Positions 7,872 to 16,649 of a stretch of DNA of 64,000 nucleotides are shown in pieces. Both the position numbers and the translations under genes were made by a program. How positions within the stretch are numbered: position 1 is the stretch's first letter; each line of letters starts with the position of its first letter. Source of the DNA: Streptosporangium pseudovulgare (GTDB lineage: Bacteria > Actinomycetota > Actinomycetes > Streptosporangiales > Streptosporangiaceae); assembly GCF_014648055.1 (NCBI RefSeq), contig NZ_BMQJ01000025.1, positions 1-64,000 on the forward strand, given 5' to 3'. Below the pieces are notes generated by a model. That model saw nothing but the letters and a program-made list of their open reading frames with translations. It made no database searches and had not been told where the DNA came from.

Positions 7872-8822
7872 ATGGCGAGTTCCGCCGACAAGGGCCGCCA
7901 CCGGCGGCGCTGGTGGCAGAGCGGCCTGTCGTCCCGGCGCGTGGACGGCGGCGCCGGCAGGGCGCCGCGCGACGCGGGCCCGGCGCCGCGCGAGACCGGC
8001 CCGGTGCGCGAGGCGGGGACGGAGCGCGAGACCGGCCCGGTGTGGGAGACGGGCGCGATGCGGGAGACGGGCGCGGTGCGCGAGGTGGGGGCCGGTCCCG
8101 AGCGCCGGGCCGGCACCGTGACGGCGACCGCGGCGGACCGCCCGCGGTACACCTGGCGCGACTTCGAGCTGGCGGACGAGCGGCCGCGGGCCCTGCCCAA
8201 CCCGCCCGACGCCCCCGGCCTCGGCGACGGCCTGCGGCACTGCGGGCCCCTGGAGGCGATCCTGCACCGCCAGTGGGACTCCCGGGAGGGCCCGCCCTCC
8301 CCGGAGACGGTGCGGGCGGTGGAGAGCCTCGCCCGGCTGCCCGACAGGCTCAAGGAGAAGCTGGCCGAGGGGCTCACCGGGATCTACGTCGGCGAGGGCG
8401 GGGTGCCCGACCTGGACGACATGGGCTACCTGCGCGGCGCGGCGCTGCCGTCGGGCCGCGCCACCTGGGACATCTGCGCCGGGGCGTACGGTGACCGCAA
8501 GGTGGTCGTGGGGGACCGGCCCTCGCCCACGCCCGACGTGATGATGCACGAGATCGGGCACGCCCTGGACGACGTGGACATGCCCCATGACGGCTGGGTG
8601 TCCGACTCGGCGGAGTTCGTCGCCCTCTACGAGCAGTGCGTGCCGGTGCTGGCCTCGGGCTTCCACCTGCAGGCGGGGGAGCTGGGGCGCCGGGAGTTCT
8701 TCGCGGACGCGTTCGCCGCCATCGCCTCCCGGCAGCGGCCGGCCCTGGTGGACATGCTCGGCGGCGATACGCGGATGGCGCTCAATGTCATGTTGTTCTT
8801 CAACCGGCGCTACGGAATCTAG
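7872..8822 (+). CDS. HExxH zinc metalloprotease (lethal-factor-like fold suspected)
   Basis: About 316 residues from the ATG at 7872, which follows GGAGG. The first 80 or so residues are a charged repetitive linker with ETGPV/ETGA-type repeats. The rest is a compact domain with the zinc motif HEIGHALDD (His226, Glu227, His230) and a downstream Glu in RREFFADAF (Glu275), a plausible third ligand. The spacing and the EFFADAFA helix recall anthrax lethal-factor-related (ATLF) and similar peptidases; this is a resemblance, not proof. There is no signal peptide or membrane helix, so the protein is cytosolic or leaves by a non-Sec route. A small acidic protein is encoded 11 bp downstream. Confidence 0.7.
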   Translation: MASSADKGRHRRRWWQSGLSSRRVDGGAGRAPRDAGPAPRETGPVREAGTERETGPVWETGAMRETGAVREVGAGPERRAGTVTATAADRPRYTWRDFELADERPRALPNPPDAPGLGDGLRHCGPLEAILHRQWDSREGPPSPETVRAVESLARLPDRLKEKLAEGLTGIYVGEGGVPDLDDMGYLRGAALPSGRATWDICAGAYGDRKVVVGDRPSPTPDVMMHEIGHALDDVDMPHDGWVSDSAEFVALYEQCVPVLASGFHLQAGELGRREFFADAFAAIASRQRPALVDMLGGDTRMALNVMLFFNRRYGI

Positions 8823-8833
8823 GTGATCTGGGG

Positions 8834-9073
8834 ATGTACGTCATCAGGCTCGCTGACGGGACTCTGCGCGTGCCGCAGAGCCTGTCCAGCGATGACGGGC
8901 GTCTGATCGGCAACGCGTACGTGGAGGTCTCGCCGGGGGACCCGGACTACGACCGCTGGCTGGCGGAGTCGCTCACCGAGGAGGAGTTCGCGCTCCGGCG
9001 GCGGCGCTGGCTGGAGGAGAACGACGAGCTGGAGCGGGAGTTCCTGGCCTTCAAGGCGGAACAGGAGGGGTGA
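8834..9073 (+). CDS. Small acidic protein following the metalloprotease
   Basis: A 79-residue soluble protein, not assigned to a family. The first half (MYVIRLADGTLRVPQSL) looks like a small beta sheet. The second half is a charged helix rich in Glu and Arg (EEEFALRRRRWLEENDELER) that may form a coiled coil. It begins 11 bp after the metalloprotease stop, behind GGGG, so the two are almost certainly co-transcribed. It could be an inhibitor, chaperone or adaptor of the protease; this is inferred from position alone. Confidence 0.65.
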   Translation: MYVIRLADGTLRVPQSLSSDDGRLIGNAYVEVSPGDPDYDRWLAESLTEEEFALRRRRWLEENDELEREFLAFKAEQEG

Positions 9074-9208
9074 GCGGCGGGCGTCCCGCCGCCTCGCGGG
9101 GCGCGGCCGGCGGGCCGGTTCGCCCGTGGGCCGCGCGACTCCATCGGCGATCCTGCGGCACTCCGGGTAAGGCGCGCAGGACCACCGATGAGGTGACGTC
9201 CTCAGTCG

Positions 9209-9448
9209 TCAGACGCGCGGGGTCTCGCCTGCCGGCCGTTCGGCCGTCAGTACGTCCTCTCCGCGCAGGAGGGCGTGCACTTCCGACTCGCGGAACCGCC
9301 GGTGCCCTCCGGGGGTACGGATGCTGCTGATGCGGCCTGCCGCGGCCCACCGCGTGACCGTCTTTGGGTCGACCCGGAAGAGGGCGGCGACCTCTCCGGG
9401 CGTCAGCAGACGCTCGCTGCTACTCTCCACAATCTCTCCCCCTCGCAT
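9209..9448 (-). CDS. bldC: BldC-like MerR-family DNA-binding protein
   Basis: A 79-residue protein consisting almost only of a MerR-type winged helix-turn-helix: LLTPGEVAALFRVDPKTVTRW followed by the wing SIRTPGGHRRFRESEVHALL. This closely matches Streptomyces BldC (68 residues), a developmental regulator that binds DNA as head-to-tail oligomers. No effector domain is present. A GTG start at 9430 behind GGGGAGAG would give 73 residues and is an equally plausible start. It is convergent with the acidic-protein gene and divergent from the DUF4229 gene. Confidence 0.88.
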   Translation of the reverse strand: MRGGEIVESSSERLLTPGEVAALFRVDPKTVTRWAAAGRISSIRTPGGHRRFRESEVHALLRGEDVLTAERPAGETPRV

Positions 9449-9741
9449 CCCGCTTCCTGCCAGCGGGCGGACAGGTAACCAGTGTGCCGAGCGAAGTCTG
9501 ATTTATCCGTGGTTTCTAACAAAGATCACGGGTTGTTACCGACTGACTGCCCGATTGTTATATGATAGAGCGTCTTTGACGCTCTCGTGGGTGTTTCTTT
9601 ACAAAACTGATCTGTTGGGCACACTAGCAGTGCCCGTGCTCGGTGCGAAGAGCGTCCGCTCTGTCTTTATGGCACCGTCATGCGCCCGGATACTCCCGGG
9701 CGGCACGGACCATACGTGGAGAGTGACGTAACCTCGACGGT
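9449..9741. other. AT-rich divergent intergenic region
   Basis: A 293-bp gap between bldC (minus) and the DUF4229 gene (plus), with a central part (about 9495-9610) far lower in GC than the neighbourhood. It includes ttgttatatgatagagcgtc around 9555-9575, a candidate -10 region, and a short dyad GACGCT/AGCGTC nearby. No ORF with coding character and no RNA gene could be recognised. It may hold promoters for both genes and BldC autoregulatory sites. Confidence 0.4.
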
Positions 9742-9939
9742 GTGCATCCCGTCTTCGTTTACACCGTCTCCCGGCTGGGACTGTTCGCCGTGAGCCTCGG
9801 CCTGCTGTATCTCCTCGGCCTGCGTGAGCCCTTGATCCTCATAGTCGCCGCATTCCTGGTCAGTGGGGTGGCCAGTTACGTCCTGCTGTCCAAACAGCGG
9901 GACGCGGTGAGCGCGCGAATCGCCAAGAATCAGAAGTGA
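9742..9939 (+). CDS. DUF4229 domain small membrane protein
   Basis: A 65-residue protein from a GTG start with two hydrophobic helices (FAVSLGLLYLLGL and LILIVAAFLVSGVASYVLL) followed by a basic cytoplasmic tail (SKQRDAVSARIAKNQK). This is the pattern of DUF4229, a small actinobacterial family often found near menaquinone genes, as here. Function unknown. The stop abuts the stop of the convergent propeller gene: TGA and TCA together make TGATCA at 9937-9942, with no intergenic base. Confidence 0.75.
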   Translation: MHPVFVYTVSRLGLFAVSLGLLYLLGLREPLILIVAAFLVSGVASYVLLSKQRDAVSARIAKNQK

Positions 9940-11322
9940 TCACGGCAGCGGGAACATGCCGACTCGGGCATGGTACTCGTGACCGAGCCGAGTTGTGTCG
10001 CTACCAACGAGTAGTCCTCGGGGGCAGGCGAGGAACGCCTTGACCCCGATTCCCCGGTCCCTGGTGGGATTCCACGACAGCGCCCGGCCGGTGCGCGGGT
10101 CGATGGCCCCGATCCCCGGCCGCGGGGCCGCCCCGGGGCCCGCGGAGTCATGGCCCTCCGGATTGTCCAGCCAGCGCTGGTGGCCGCCGACGTAGACCGC
10201 GGCCCCGGTCGCCGCCACCGCGTACAGCGAGTCGCCCCCGGTGTGGTTGACCCAGGTGGGGGAGACCTCGCCGGAGGCGCGCGGCGGGCGGGTCTCGAAG
10301 CGCGCGGCGGTGTCGCACGGCCGGCCCGCCCCGCGCGGGCCGCCGGTCGTGACGACCGCGAAGTAGGCGCCGTCGGGTGCGAAGTCCAGGCCGCGCACAT
10401 AGCTCGGGAAGTCGCGGGCGCACCGCGCCGCGTAGAAGGCGGTCCGCCAGGCGTCGACCCGGGCGGCGCGGACGTCCACCAGGCCGAGCTGGGCCCGAGG
10501 CAGTCCGCCGAGGGTGGTGAAGTCGCCGCCGACCGCCAGCCTCCCGCCGCCGAGGGCCAGCGCGTGGACCCGTACCCGGGAGCCCCGCGGCGCGCCGGGC
10601 CGGATGCCGAACGCGGGGTCGGCGGCACCGGTGGCGGCGTCCAGCCGGGCCAGGGCTGGACGGGCCAGGCCGCCCGCGTGGGTGAAGCCGCCGCCCGCGT
10701 ACAGCGCCGAACCGTCTCTGACCAGGGCGGTCACCGCGCCGCCGCGGATCTGGGCGGCGAAGCCGGCCACCGGCGAGCCGTCGGACAGCCGCAGCCGGGC
10801 CAGCGCGCCGGTCCGGCGGAGGGCGGGGGCGCCCGCCGCGGTGAACTCCCCGCCGGCGTAGACGGTGCCGCCGTCGCCCGCGGCCAGCGCCCGGACCGGG
10901 CGGTCGGGCCGCGGCGCGAAGCCCGGCAGGATCCGCCCGGTGACCAGGTCGTAGGCGAAGAGGTTGCGCCGCTCCACCGCCCGCGCCGAGCCGGCCTCGC
11001 GCACCCGGCCGAACCTGCCGCCGACCACCACCGTGCCGCCGACCAGGGCGATGGCGTTGACGATCCCGTCGAGAACGTGCGGGGTGGTGTCCACCGGGTC
11101 GGCCGAGACGACCGCGGGGTGCCGGACCGTGCCGGCCGCGGCGGACGGCGGGGGGATGGCGAGGACGGCGATGACGGCGAGGGCCGACGCGGCGGTGACG
11201 GAGGCTCGGCGGAGAGCGGGGACGGCCGCGGCGGGAGCGGCGACCCGGCGGGGGGCGGAGGCGGCCGCCGCCGGGGCCGGAACGGGGGCGACGGCCCGGG
11301 GAAGGGCGGTTTCGGGGAGCAT
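9940..11322 (-). CDS. Secreted delta-60 repeat beta-propeller protein
   Basis: A 460-residue exported protein. The N-terminus has an Ala/Pro-rich stretch, then a hydrophobic segment and a possible signal-peptidase site near PPPSAAAG (about residue 63); the true start may be a little internal. The body contains five or six repeats of the form VYAGGEFTAAGA... / LYAGGGFTHAGG... / LAVGGDFTTLGG..., each about 45-60 residues, the delta-60 repeat pattern that folds as a beta-propeller. No enzymatic motif is seen. Such proteins are secreted or surface-attached with unknown partners. It is divergent from menG with 78 bp between starts. Confidence 0.8.
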   Translation of the reverse strand: MLPETALPRAVAPVPAPAAAASAPRRVAAPAAAVPALRRASVTAASALAVIAVLAIPPPSAAAGTVRHPAVVSADPVDTTPHVLDGIVNAIALVGGTVVVGGRFGRVREAGSARAVERRNLFAYDLVTGRILPGFAPRPDRPVRALAAGDGGTVYAGGEFTAAGAPALRRTGALARLRLSDGSPVAGFAAQIRGGAVTALVRDGSALYAGGGFTHAGGLARPALARLDAATGAADPAFGIRPGAPRGSRVRVHALALGGGRLAVGGDFTTLGGLPRAQLGLVDVRAARVDAWRTAFYAARCARDFPSYVRGLDFAPDGAYFAVVTTGGPRGAGRPCDTAARFETRPPRASGEVSPTWVNHTGGDSLYAVAATGAAVYVGGHQRWLDNPEGHDSAGPGAAPRPGIGAIDPRTGRALSWNPTRDRGIGVKAFLACPRGLLVGSDTTRLGHEYHARVGMFPLP

Positions 11323-11363
11323 TCCGCAATTACTAGCAGACCGTGAGTAACCGAATGGCTACT

Positions 11364-11393
11364 TTCCGTGGAATGTCCTTGCGGGCCTAGTCT
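11364..11393 (+). promoter_or_regulatory. Putative leaderless promoter of menG
   Basis: TTCCGT (11364-11369) and TAGTCT (11388-11393) are 18 bp apart, and the menG ATG begins only 7 bp after the second hexamer. No Shine-Dalgarno is visible in those bases. Both facts fit a housekeeping-sigma promoter producing a leaderless mRNA, common in actinobacteria. Confidence 0.45.
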
Positions 11394-11400
11394 TGTCCTC

Positions 11401-12126
11401 ATGACGCGCGCTTCGCTGGACAAGCAACCGCACGAGGTCGCCGCGATGTTCGATCGCACGGCCCGGCGCTACGACCTGGTAAACGACATCATCTCCCTCG
11501 GCCAGGTGCGGCTGTGGCGCAAGGCGACCGCGGCGGCCGTCGACGCCGGCCCGGGCGAGCTGGTCCTCGACCTCGGTGCGGGCACCGGCACCTCCACCGA
11601 CACGTTCACCGCCCTGGGCGCCCGTGCGATCGCCGCCGACTTCTCCCTCGGCATGCTGCGCACCGCGGTGCGGCGACGGGGCGGCTCGGGCCTGTCCGGC
11701 GGCGGGGTGCGCGGGGTCACCTTCGTCGCCGGCGACGCGGTGCGGCTGCCGTTCGCCGACGGCGTCTTCGACGCGGTGACGATCTCGACCGCGCTGCGCA
11801 ACGTCCAGGACACCGGCCAGGCGCTTCGTGAGATGCTGCGGGTGGCCAAGCCGGGCGCGCGCCTGGTGATCCTGGAGCTCTCCCACCCGACGAGCAAGGC
11901 GTTCGACCTCGTCTACAGCCAGTACCTCATGAGGCTGATGCCGCAGGCCGCCAAGCTGTTCGGCTCCAACGGCGACTCCTACGAATATCTGGCCGAGTCG
12001 ATCAGGGCCTGGCCGGACCAGGCCGGACTGGCTAAGATCATCCGAGAGGCCGGGTGGGAACGGGTCGCGTGGCGCAACCTGGCCCTGGGGATCGTGGCGC
12101 TTCACCGCGCCTACAAGCCGGCGTGA
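11401..12126 (+). CDS. menG: Demethylmenaquinone methyltransferase
   Basis: A 241-residue SAM-dependent class I methyltransferase of the UbiE/MenG family, which methylates demethylmenaquinone to menaquinone. The SAM-binding motif I is [14 protein letters not shown], preceded by the family signature [19 protein letters not shown]. The second family signature is seen as [12 protein letters not shown] and further on as [15 protein letters not shown]. The ATG at 11401 is chosen because conserved sequence begins a few residues later. It lies one gene upstream of the MenJ-like reductase and nuo, placing the final quinone step next to the main quinone-using enzyme. Confidence 0.93.
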   Translation: MTRASLDKQPHEVAAMFDRTARRYDLVNDIISLGQVRLWRKATAAAVDAGPGELVLDLGAGTGTSTDTFTALGARAIAADFSLGMLRTAVRRRGGSGLSGGGVRGVTFVAGDAVRLPFADGVFDAVTISTALRNVQDTGQALREMLRVAKPGARLVILELSHPTSKAFDLVYSQYLMRLMPQAAKLFGSNGDSYEYLAESIRAWPDQAGLAKIIREAGWERVAWRNLALGIVALHRAYKPA

Positions 12127-12153
12127 AGGATTCGCGGGCGTTGCCGTACCCCG

Positions 12154-12184
12154 CTGACACTTCTGGCCGTAAAGGGGCTAGACT
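12154..12184 (+). promoter_or_regulatory. Putative promoter of the menJ-nuo operon
   Basis: CTGACA (12154-12159) and TAGACT (12179-12184) with 18-19 bp spacing resemble a housekeeping promoter. The Rex-like operator starts 13 bp past the -10 element, where a bound repressor would block initiation or clearance. Confidence 0.45.
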
Positions 12185-12197
12185 TCGGGCCGACAAG

Positions 12198-12217
12198 TTT
12201 GTGAAGCACTTCACAAA
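12198..12217. promoter_or_regulatory. Rex-type redox operator (ROP) ahead of menJ-nuo
   Basis: A perfect 9-bp dyad, TTTGTGAAG then 2 nt then CTTCACAAA. The inner 18 bp (12199-12216) match the established Rex operator form TTGTGAA-N4-TTCACAA exactly. Rex is the NADH/NAD+ sensing repressor of gram-positive bacteria and is known to control nuo in Streptomyces. The site lies 56 bp before the menJ GTG and just downstream of the candidate promoter. No rex gene is in this window. Confidence 0.88.
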
Positions 12218-12272
12218 GGAACGAAGGGCCGAATACTCAAAGGCCTCGAAGCTGTAGGACAGGACGGGTCCC

Positions 12273-13550
12273 GTGACCGTGCCAGCCGCCGCGCAGCGGA
12301 ACGTCACCGAAATCGACGCCGACGTGATCGTCGTCGGCGCCGGACCCGCCGGCTCGACGACCGCCTTCCATCTCGCCCGGGCCGGCCTTGAGGTCCTGCT
12401 GCTCGAAAAGACCACCTTCCCCCGGGAGAAGGTCTGCGGCGACGGCCTGACGCCCCGGGCGGTCAAGCAGCTCATCGCCATGGGCATCGACATCGACGCC
12501 CCCGGCTGGATCAGGAACAAGGGCCTGCGGGTGGTCGGCGGCGGCCTGCGCTTCGAGCTCGACTGGCCCGAGCTGGCGAGCTACCCCGACTTCGGCCTGG
12601 TGCGCACCCGGCAGGACTTCGACCAGATCCTCGCCGCCAACGCCGAGCGCGCCGGGGTCCGCCTGCTGCAGGGCGTGAACGTCATCGCCCCGATCCTCGA
12701 CGAGCGCAGCGGCCACGTCGTCGGCGTCACCGCGAAGAAGGACGGCGAGGAGGTCTCCTACCGTTCCCGCCTGGTGGTCGCCGCCGACGGCAACTCCACC
12801 CGGCTCTCCCTGGCGATGGGGCTGCACAAGCGCGAGGACCGCCCGATGGGCGTGGCCGTACGGACGTACTTCACCAGCCCGCGCCACGACGACGACTACC
12901 TCGAGACCTGGCTGGAGCTGTGGGACGGCGACACCCTGCTGCCCGGCTACGGCTGGATCTTCGGCGTCGGCGACGGCACCTCCAACGTCGGCCTCGGGCT
13001 GCTGAACACCAGCGACGCCTTCAAGGGCACCGACTACCGCGACCTGCTGCGGCGCTGGGTGGCGGCCATGCCGCCCGAGTGGGGCTACGTCGAGGAGAAC
13101 ATGACCGGCCCCATCCGGGGCGCGGCGCTGCCGATGGCCTTCAACCGCCAGCCCCACTACACCCGCGGCCTGGTGCTCGTCGGCGACGCGGGCGGGATGA
13201 TCAACCCGTTCAACGGCGAGGGCATCGCGTACGCGATGGAGACCGGCCACATCGCGGCGGAGACGATCGTCCAGGCGCTCGGCCGGGCGACCGCGGCCCA
13301 GCGCGAGCGGGTGCTGCGGGCCTATCCGAGCATCCTCAAGGACGCCTACGGCGGCTACTTCACCCTGGGCCGCGGATTCGTGGAGCTCATCGGCCACCGC
13401 GGGGTGATGAACTTCGTCACCCGTCACGCGTTGCCGCACCCGCCGCTGATGAGGTTCGCGCTGAAACTGCTGGCCAACCTCACCGACCGGCGCGGCGACG
13501 CGTCCGACCGCATCATCAACGCCCTGTCGAAGGTGGCGCCACCGGCATGA
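12273..13550 (+). CDS. menJ: Geranylgeranyl reductase-family FAD oxidoreductase (MenJ-like menaquinone reductase)
   Basis: A 425-residue FAD-dependent oxidoreductase that saturates an isoprene unit of the menaquinone tail. The Rossmann dinucleotide motif is DVIVVGAGPAGSTTAFHLA. The CGDGLTPRAV segment typical of geranylgeranyl reductases and a second FAD motif GDAGGMINPFNGEGIAYAME follow. M. tuberculosis MenJ (Rv0561c) is the nearest functional reference, and there too it lies by menG and a polyprenyl synthase. The GTG at 12273 is used because conserved sequence starts soon after. It is the first gene after the Rex operator, and 127 bp separate it from nuoA. Substrate assignment is inference from family and context. 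Confidence 0.85.
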   Translation: MTVPAAAQRNVTEIDADVIVVGAGPAGSTTAFHLARAGLEVLLLEKTTFPREKVCGDGLTPRAVKQLIAMGIDIDAPGWIRNKGLRVVGGGLRFELDWPELASYPDFGLVRTRQDFDQILAANAERAGVRLLQGVNVIAPILDERSGHVVGVTAKKDGEEVSYRSRLVVAADGNSTRLSLAMGLHKREDRPMGVAVRTYFTSPRHDDDYLETWLELWDGDTLLPGYGWIFGVGDGTSNVGLGLLNTSDAFKGTDYRDLLRRWVAAMPPEWGYVEENMTGPIRGAALPMAFNRQPHYTRGLVLVGDAGGMINPFNGEGIAYAMETGHIAAETIVQALGRATAAQRERVLRAYPSILKDAYGGYFTLGRGFVELIGHRGVMNFVTRHALPHPPLMRFALKLLANLTDRRGDASDRIINALSKVAPPA

Positions 13551-13677
13551 ACACCTGCTTTGCGAAGCCCGGCCAGCGGGAGGCGAGCGCGATGACCGCC
13601 CTGCCTAGACTTGCACACCACACAGACACGATCAGCTACGCGCCGGCGCGCGTGGAGATGGGAGAGGAGGCGTAGCG
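13551..13677 (+). promoter_or_regulatory. menJ-nuoA intergenic region
   Basis: A 127-bp gap. It holds a TAGACT hexamer (13606-13611) identical to the candidate -10 upstream of menJ, but no convincing -35, and ends with a strong ribosome site GAGAGGAGG before nuoA. An internal promoter is possible; read-through from the Rex-controlled promoter is equally possible. Confidence 0.3.
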
Positions 13678-14037
13678 ATGGACCTGTACGCGCCCATCCT
13701 GGTGCTCGCCGTTCTCGCGGCGGGATTCGCGATCTTCTCGGTGACGATCGCTCCCTTCACCGGTCCCAAGCGCTGGAACCGCGCGAAGCTCGACGCCTAC
13801 GAGTGCGGCATCGAGCCGACGCCCCAGCCGGTCGGCGGCGGCCGTTTCCCGCTGAAGTACATGATCACCGCGATGCTCTTCATCGTGTTCGACATCGAGA
13901 TCATCTTCCTCTACCCGTGGGCGGTCGCCTTCGACCGGCTCGGCGTCTTCGGGTTGGTCGAGATGGTGCTGTTCATCGTCACCGTTCTCGTGGCCTACGC
14001 GTACGTGTGGCGCCGCAAGGGTCTGGACTGGGACTAG
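13678..14037 (+). CDS. nuoA: NADH-quinone oxidoreductase subunit A
   Basis: A 119-residue membrane subunit of complex I with three helices. The family signature [11 protein letters not shown] is present, with the Cys in the loop between helices 1 and 2 near the quinone chamber, and [15 protein letters not shown] marks helix 2. First gene of the fourteen-gene nuo operon; nuoB starts 2 nt after its stop. Confidence 0.96.
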   Translation: MDLYAPILVLAVLAAGFAIFSVTIAPFTGPKRWNRAKLDAYECGIEPTPQPVGGGRFPLKYMITAMLFIVFDIEIIFLYPWAVAFDRLGVFGLVEMVLFIVTVLVAYAYVWRRKGLDWD

Positions 14038-14039
14038 AT

Positions 14040-14591
14040 ATGGGACTTGAAGAGAAACTTCCGAGCGGGTTCATGCTCAGCACGGTCGAGCAGGTCGCCG
14101 GCTGGGCGCGCAAGAACTCCGTGTGGCCGGCCACCTTCGGTCTGGCCTGCTGCGCCATCGAGCTGATGTCCACCGGCGGTCCCAAGCACGACCTGGCGCG
14201 CTTCGGCATGGAGCGCGCCTCGGCGTCTCCGCGACAGGCCGACCTCATGATCGTCGCGGGTCGGCTCTCGCAGAAGATGGCCCCGGTCCTGCGCCAGATC
14301 TACGACCAGATGGCCGAGCCCAAGTGGGTCATCGCCATGGGCGTCTGCGCCTCCAGCGGCGGCATGTTCAACAACTACGCCATCGTGCAGGGCGTGGACC
14401 ACGTCGTGCCCGTCGACATCTACCTGCCCGGCTGCCCGCCGCGGCCGGAGATGCTCATCGACGCGATCGTGAAGCTGCACGACAAGATCCAGAACATGAA
14501 GTTCGGCGCGCACCGCGCCAAGCAGATCGACGAGCTCGAACTGCAGGCGCTGCGGACGCTGCCGCTGATCGACCAGGAGGCCGCGAAGTGA
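14040..14591 (+). CDS. nuoB: NADH-quinone oxidoreductase subunit B
   Basis: A 183-residue peripheral-arm subunit that holds the terminal iron-sulfur cluster N2, the electron donor to quinone. The four ligands are visible: Cys37 and Cys38 in [10 protein letters not shown], Cys103 in GVCASSGG and Cys132 in LPGCPPRPE, with the same spacing as in Escherichia coli NuoB. It starts 2 nt after nuoA. A 58-bp gap follows before nuoC. Confidence 0.96.
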   Translation: MGLEEKLPSGFMLSTVEQVAGWARKNSVWPATFGLACCAIELMSTGGPKHDLARFGMERASASPRQADLMIVAGRLSQKMAPVLRQIYDQMAEPKWVIAMGVCASSGGMFNNYAIVQGVDHVVPVDIYLPGCPPRPEMLIDAIVKLHDKIQNMKFGAHRAKQIDELELQALRTLPLIDQEAAK

Positions 14592-14649
14592 CCGGCGGTT
14601 TCCCGGCGGCGGGGCCGCGCACGGCGGACGAGGAGCGGTAAGGCGACCG

Positions 14650-15324
14650 ATGACTGACAACCTCCCCGAGATCCCGGAGGAGCCGATCGCCCGCACGGGC
14701 ATGTTCGGCGCCACCGGCACCGGCGACACCTCCGGGTACGGCCGGCTGGTCGTGCGGCGCAAGCCCGAGCTGGCCACCCCGCGCCCCTACGGCGGCTACT
14801 TCGACACCATCGCCGACGAGCTGGAGCGCGCGCTCGGCGCGGACTTCGGCGACGCGATCGAGCGCGTGGTCGTCGACCGCGGCGAGCTGACCCTCCACGT
14901 CCGGCGCGAGCACCTGCCGAAGGTCGCCCGGACGCTGCGCGACGACCCGGCGCTGCGCTTCGAGCTGTCGCTCGGCGTCTCCGGCGTGCACTACCCGCAC
15001 CTGGAGGGTGCGGAGCTGCGCGCGGTGATCCACCTGTGCTCGATCACGCACAACCGGCGGCTGCGCCTGGAGATCTCCTGCCCCGACGCCGACCCGCACA
15101 TCCCGTCCACGGTCTCGGTCTACCCGACCCACGACTGGCACGAGCGTGAGACGTGGGACTTCTTCGGGATCGTCTTCGACGGCCACCCGGCGCTGACCCG
15201 CATCATGATGCCCGACGACTGGGACGGCCACCCCCAGCGCAAGGACTACCCGCTCGGCGGCATCCCGGTGGAGTACCGCGGCGCCGAGATCCCGGCACCG
15301 GACCAGAGGAGGTCCTACCAATGA
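14650..15324 (+). CDS. nuoC: NADH-quinone oxidoreductase subunit C
   Basis: A 224-residue 30-kDa-type subunit of the peripheral arm that packs against NuoD. The signature is at [17 protein letters not shown], followed by [16 protein letters not shown]. It is a separate gene, not fused to nuoD as in enterobacteria. The first 45 residues are poorly conserved. It ends in an ATGA overlap with nuoD (15321-15324). Confidence 0.95.
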   Translation: MTDNLPEIPEEPIARTGMFGATGTGDTSGYGRLVVRRKPELATPRPYGGYFDTIADELERALGADFGDAIERVVVDRGELTLHVRREHLPKVARTLRDDPALRFELSLGVSGVHYPHLEGAELRAVIHLCSITHNRRLRLEISCPDADPHIPSTVSVYPTHDWHERETWDFFGIVFDGHPALTRIMMPDDWDGHPQRKDYPLGGIPVEYRGAEIPAPDQRRSYQ

Positions 15325-16649
15325 GTGCCCCCCACGACGAAGAGGTCACCGAGGGCAGGGTGTACACCGTCTCCGGCAACGACTGGTCGGAGCTGGTCGA
15401 CTCCCTCAGCGGCCAGCAGGACCAGCAGCTCGTCGTCAACATGGGCCCGCAGCACCCGTCCACGCACGGCGTGCTCCGCCTGGTGCTGAACCTCGACGGC
15501 GAGACGGTCACCGAGGCCCGCACGGTCATCGGCTACCTGCACACCGGCATCGAGAAGAATCTCGAGTACCGGACGTGGACCCAGGGCACCACGTTCGTCA
15601 CCCGGATGGACTACCTCGCGCCGATCTTCAACGAGACCGCCTACTGCATGGGCGTGGAGAAGCTGCTCGGCATCACCGACCGGGTCCCCGAGCGGGCCCA
15701 GGCCATCCGCGTGATGATGATGGAGCTCACCCGCATCTCCTCGCACATGGTGGCCATCGGCACCTTCGGCATGGAGCTGGGCGCGACCACGCCGTTCCTC
15801 TTCGGGTCCCGCGAGCGCGAGATGGTGCTCGACCTGATGGAGTACATCACCGGCCTGCGGATGAACATGGCCTACGTCCGGCCCGGCGGCGTCGCCGCCG
15901 ACCTGCCGGCCGGCGCCGTGGACAAGGTCGGCGAGCTGCTCAAGGTCATGCCGGGCCGCATCCGCGACTTCCGCAAGATGCTCGACGCCAACCCGGTCTA
16001 CCTCGCCCGCACCAAGGACGTCGCCTACCTCGACCTCACCGGCTGCATGGCCCTGGGCGTCACCGGGCCGATGCTGCGGGCCGCGGGCCTGCCGTGGGAC
16101 CTGCGCAAGACGCAGCCCTACTGCGGCTACGAGACCTACGAGTTCGACGTGCCGACCGAGCGCAGCGCCGACGTCTACGGCCGCTACCTCGTGCGGGTGG
16201 CCGAGATGGAGGAGTCGCTCAAGATCATTGAGCAGGCCCTCGACCGGCTGGCCGGACCGCTCAAGGGCGACCGCGTGATGGTGGACGACAAGAAGATCGG
16301 CTGGCCCGCGCAGCTCGCGCTCGGCCCCGACGGCTACGGCAACTCGCCCGACCACATCGCGCACATCATGAGCGGCTCGATGGAGGCGCTGATCCACCAC
16401 TTCAAGCTGGTGACCGAGGGCTTCCGGGTCCCGGCGGGTCAGGCCTACGCCTCGGTCGAGTCGCCCCGCGGCGAACTGGGCGCGCACGTCGTCAGCGACG
16501 GCGGCACCCGCCCCTACCGCGTGCACTTCCGCGACCCGTCCTTCACGAACCTGCAGGCCGTCCCCGCCACCTGCGAGGGCGGCATGGTGGCCGACGTGAT
16601 CTCCGCGGTCGCTTCCATCGACCCGGTTATGGGAGGTGTGGACCGATGA
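15321..16649 (+). CDS. nuoD: NADH-quinone oxidoreductase subunit D
   Basis: A 442-residue 49-kDa subunit that forms, with NuoB, the quinone-binding cavity next to cluster N2. The [15 protein letters not shown] motif near residue 44 contains the quinone-site His. Further conserved stretches are [15 protein letters not shown] and [38 protein letters not shown]. The ATG at 15321 follows AGGAGG and overlaps nuoC by four bases; the end overlaps nuoE in the same way. Confidence 0.97.
   Translation: MSAPHDEEVTEGRVYTVSGNDWSELVDSLSGQQDQQLVVNMGPQHPSTHGVLRLVLNLDGETVTEARTVIGYLHTGIEKNLEYRTWTQGTTFVTRMDYLAPIFNETAYCMGVEKLLGITDRVPERAQAIRVMMMELTRISSHMVAIGTFGMELGATTPFLFGSREREMVLDLMEYITGLRMNMAYVRPGGVAADLPAGAVDKVGELLKVMPGRIRDFRKMLDANPVYLARTKDVAYLDLTGCMALGVTGPMLRAAGLPWDLRKTQPYCGYETYEFDVPTERSADVYGRYLVRVAEMEESLKIIEQALDRLAGPLKGDRVMVDDKKIGWPAQLALGPDGYGNSPDHIAHIMSGSMEALIHHFKLVTEGFRVPAGQAYASVESPRGELGAHVVSDGGTRPYRVHFRDPSFTNLQAVPATCEGGMVADVISAVASIDPVMGGVDR

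Noticed and set aside
9555-9575. A tRNA or small RNA gene in the AT-rich gap near bldC
   Set aside because: No cloverleaf, T-loop sequence or terminator hairpin could be found.
13606-13611. Firm internal promoter for nuoA
   Set aside because: The TAGACT hexamer has no -35 partner at 16-19 bp, so it was kept only as a remark.
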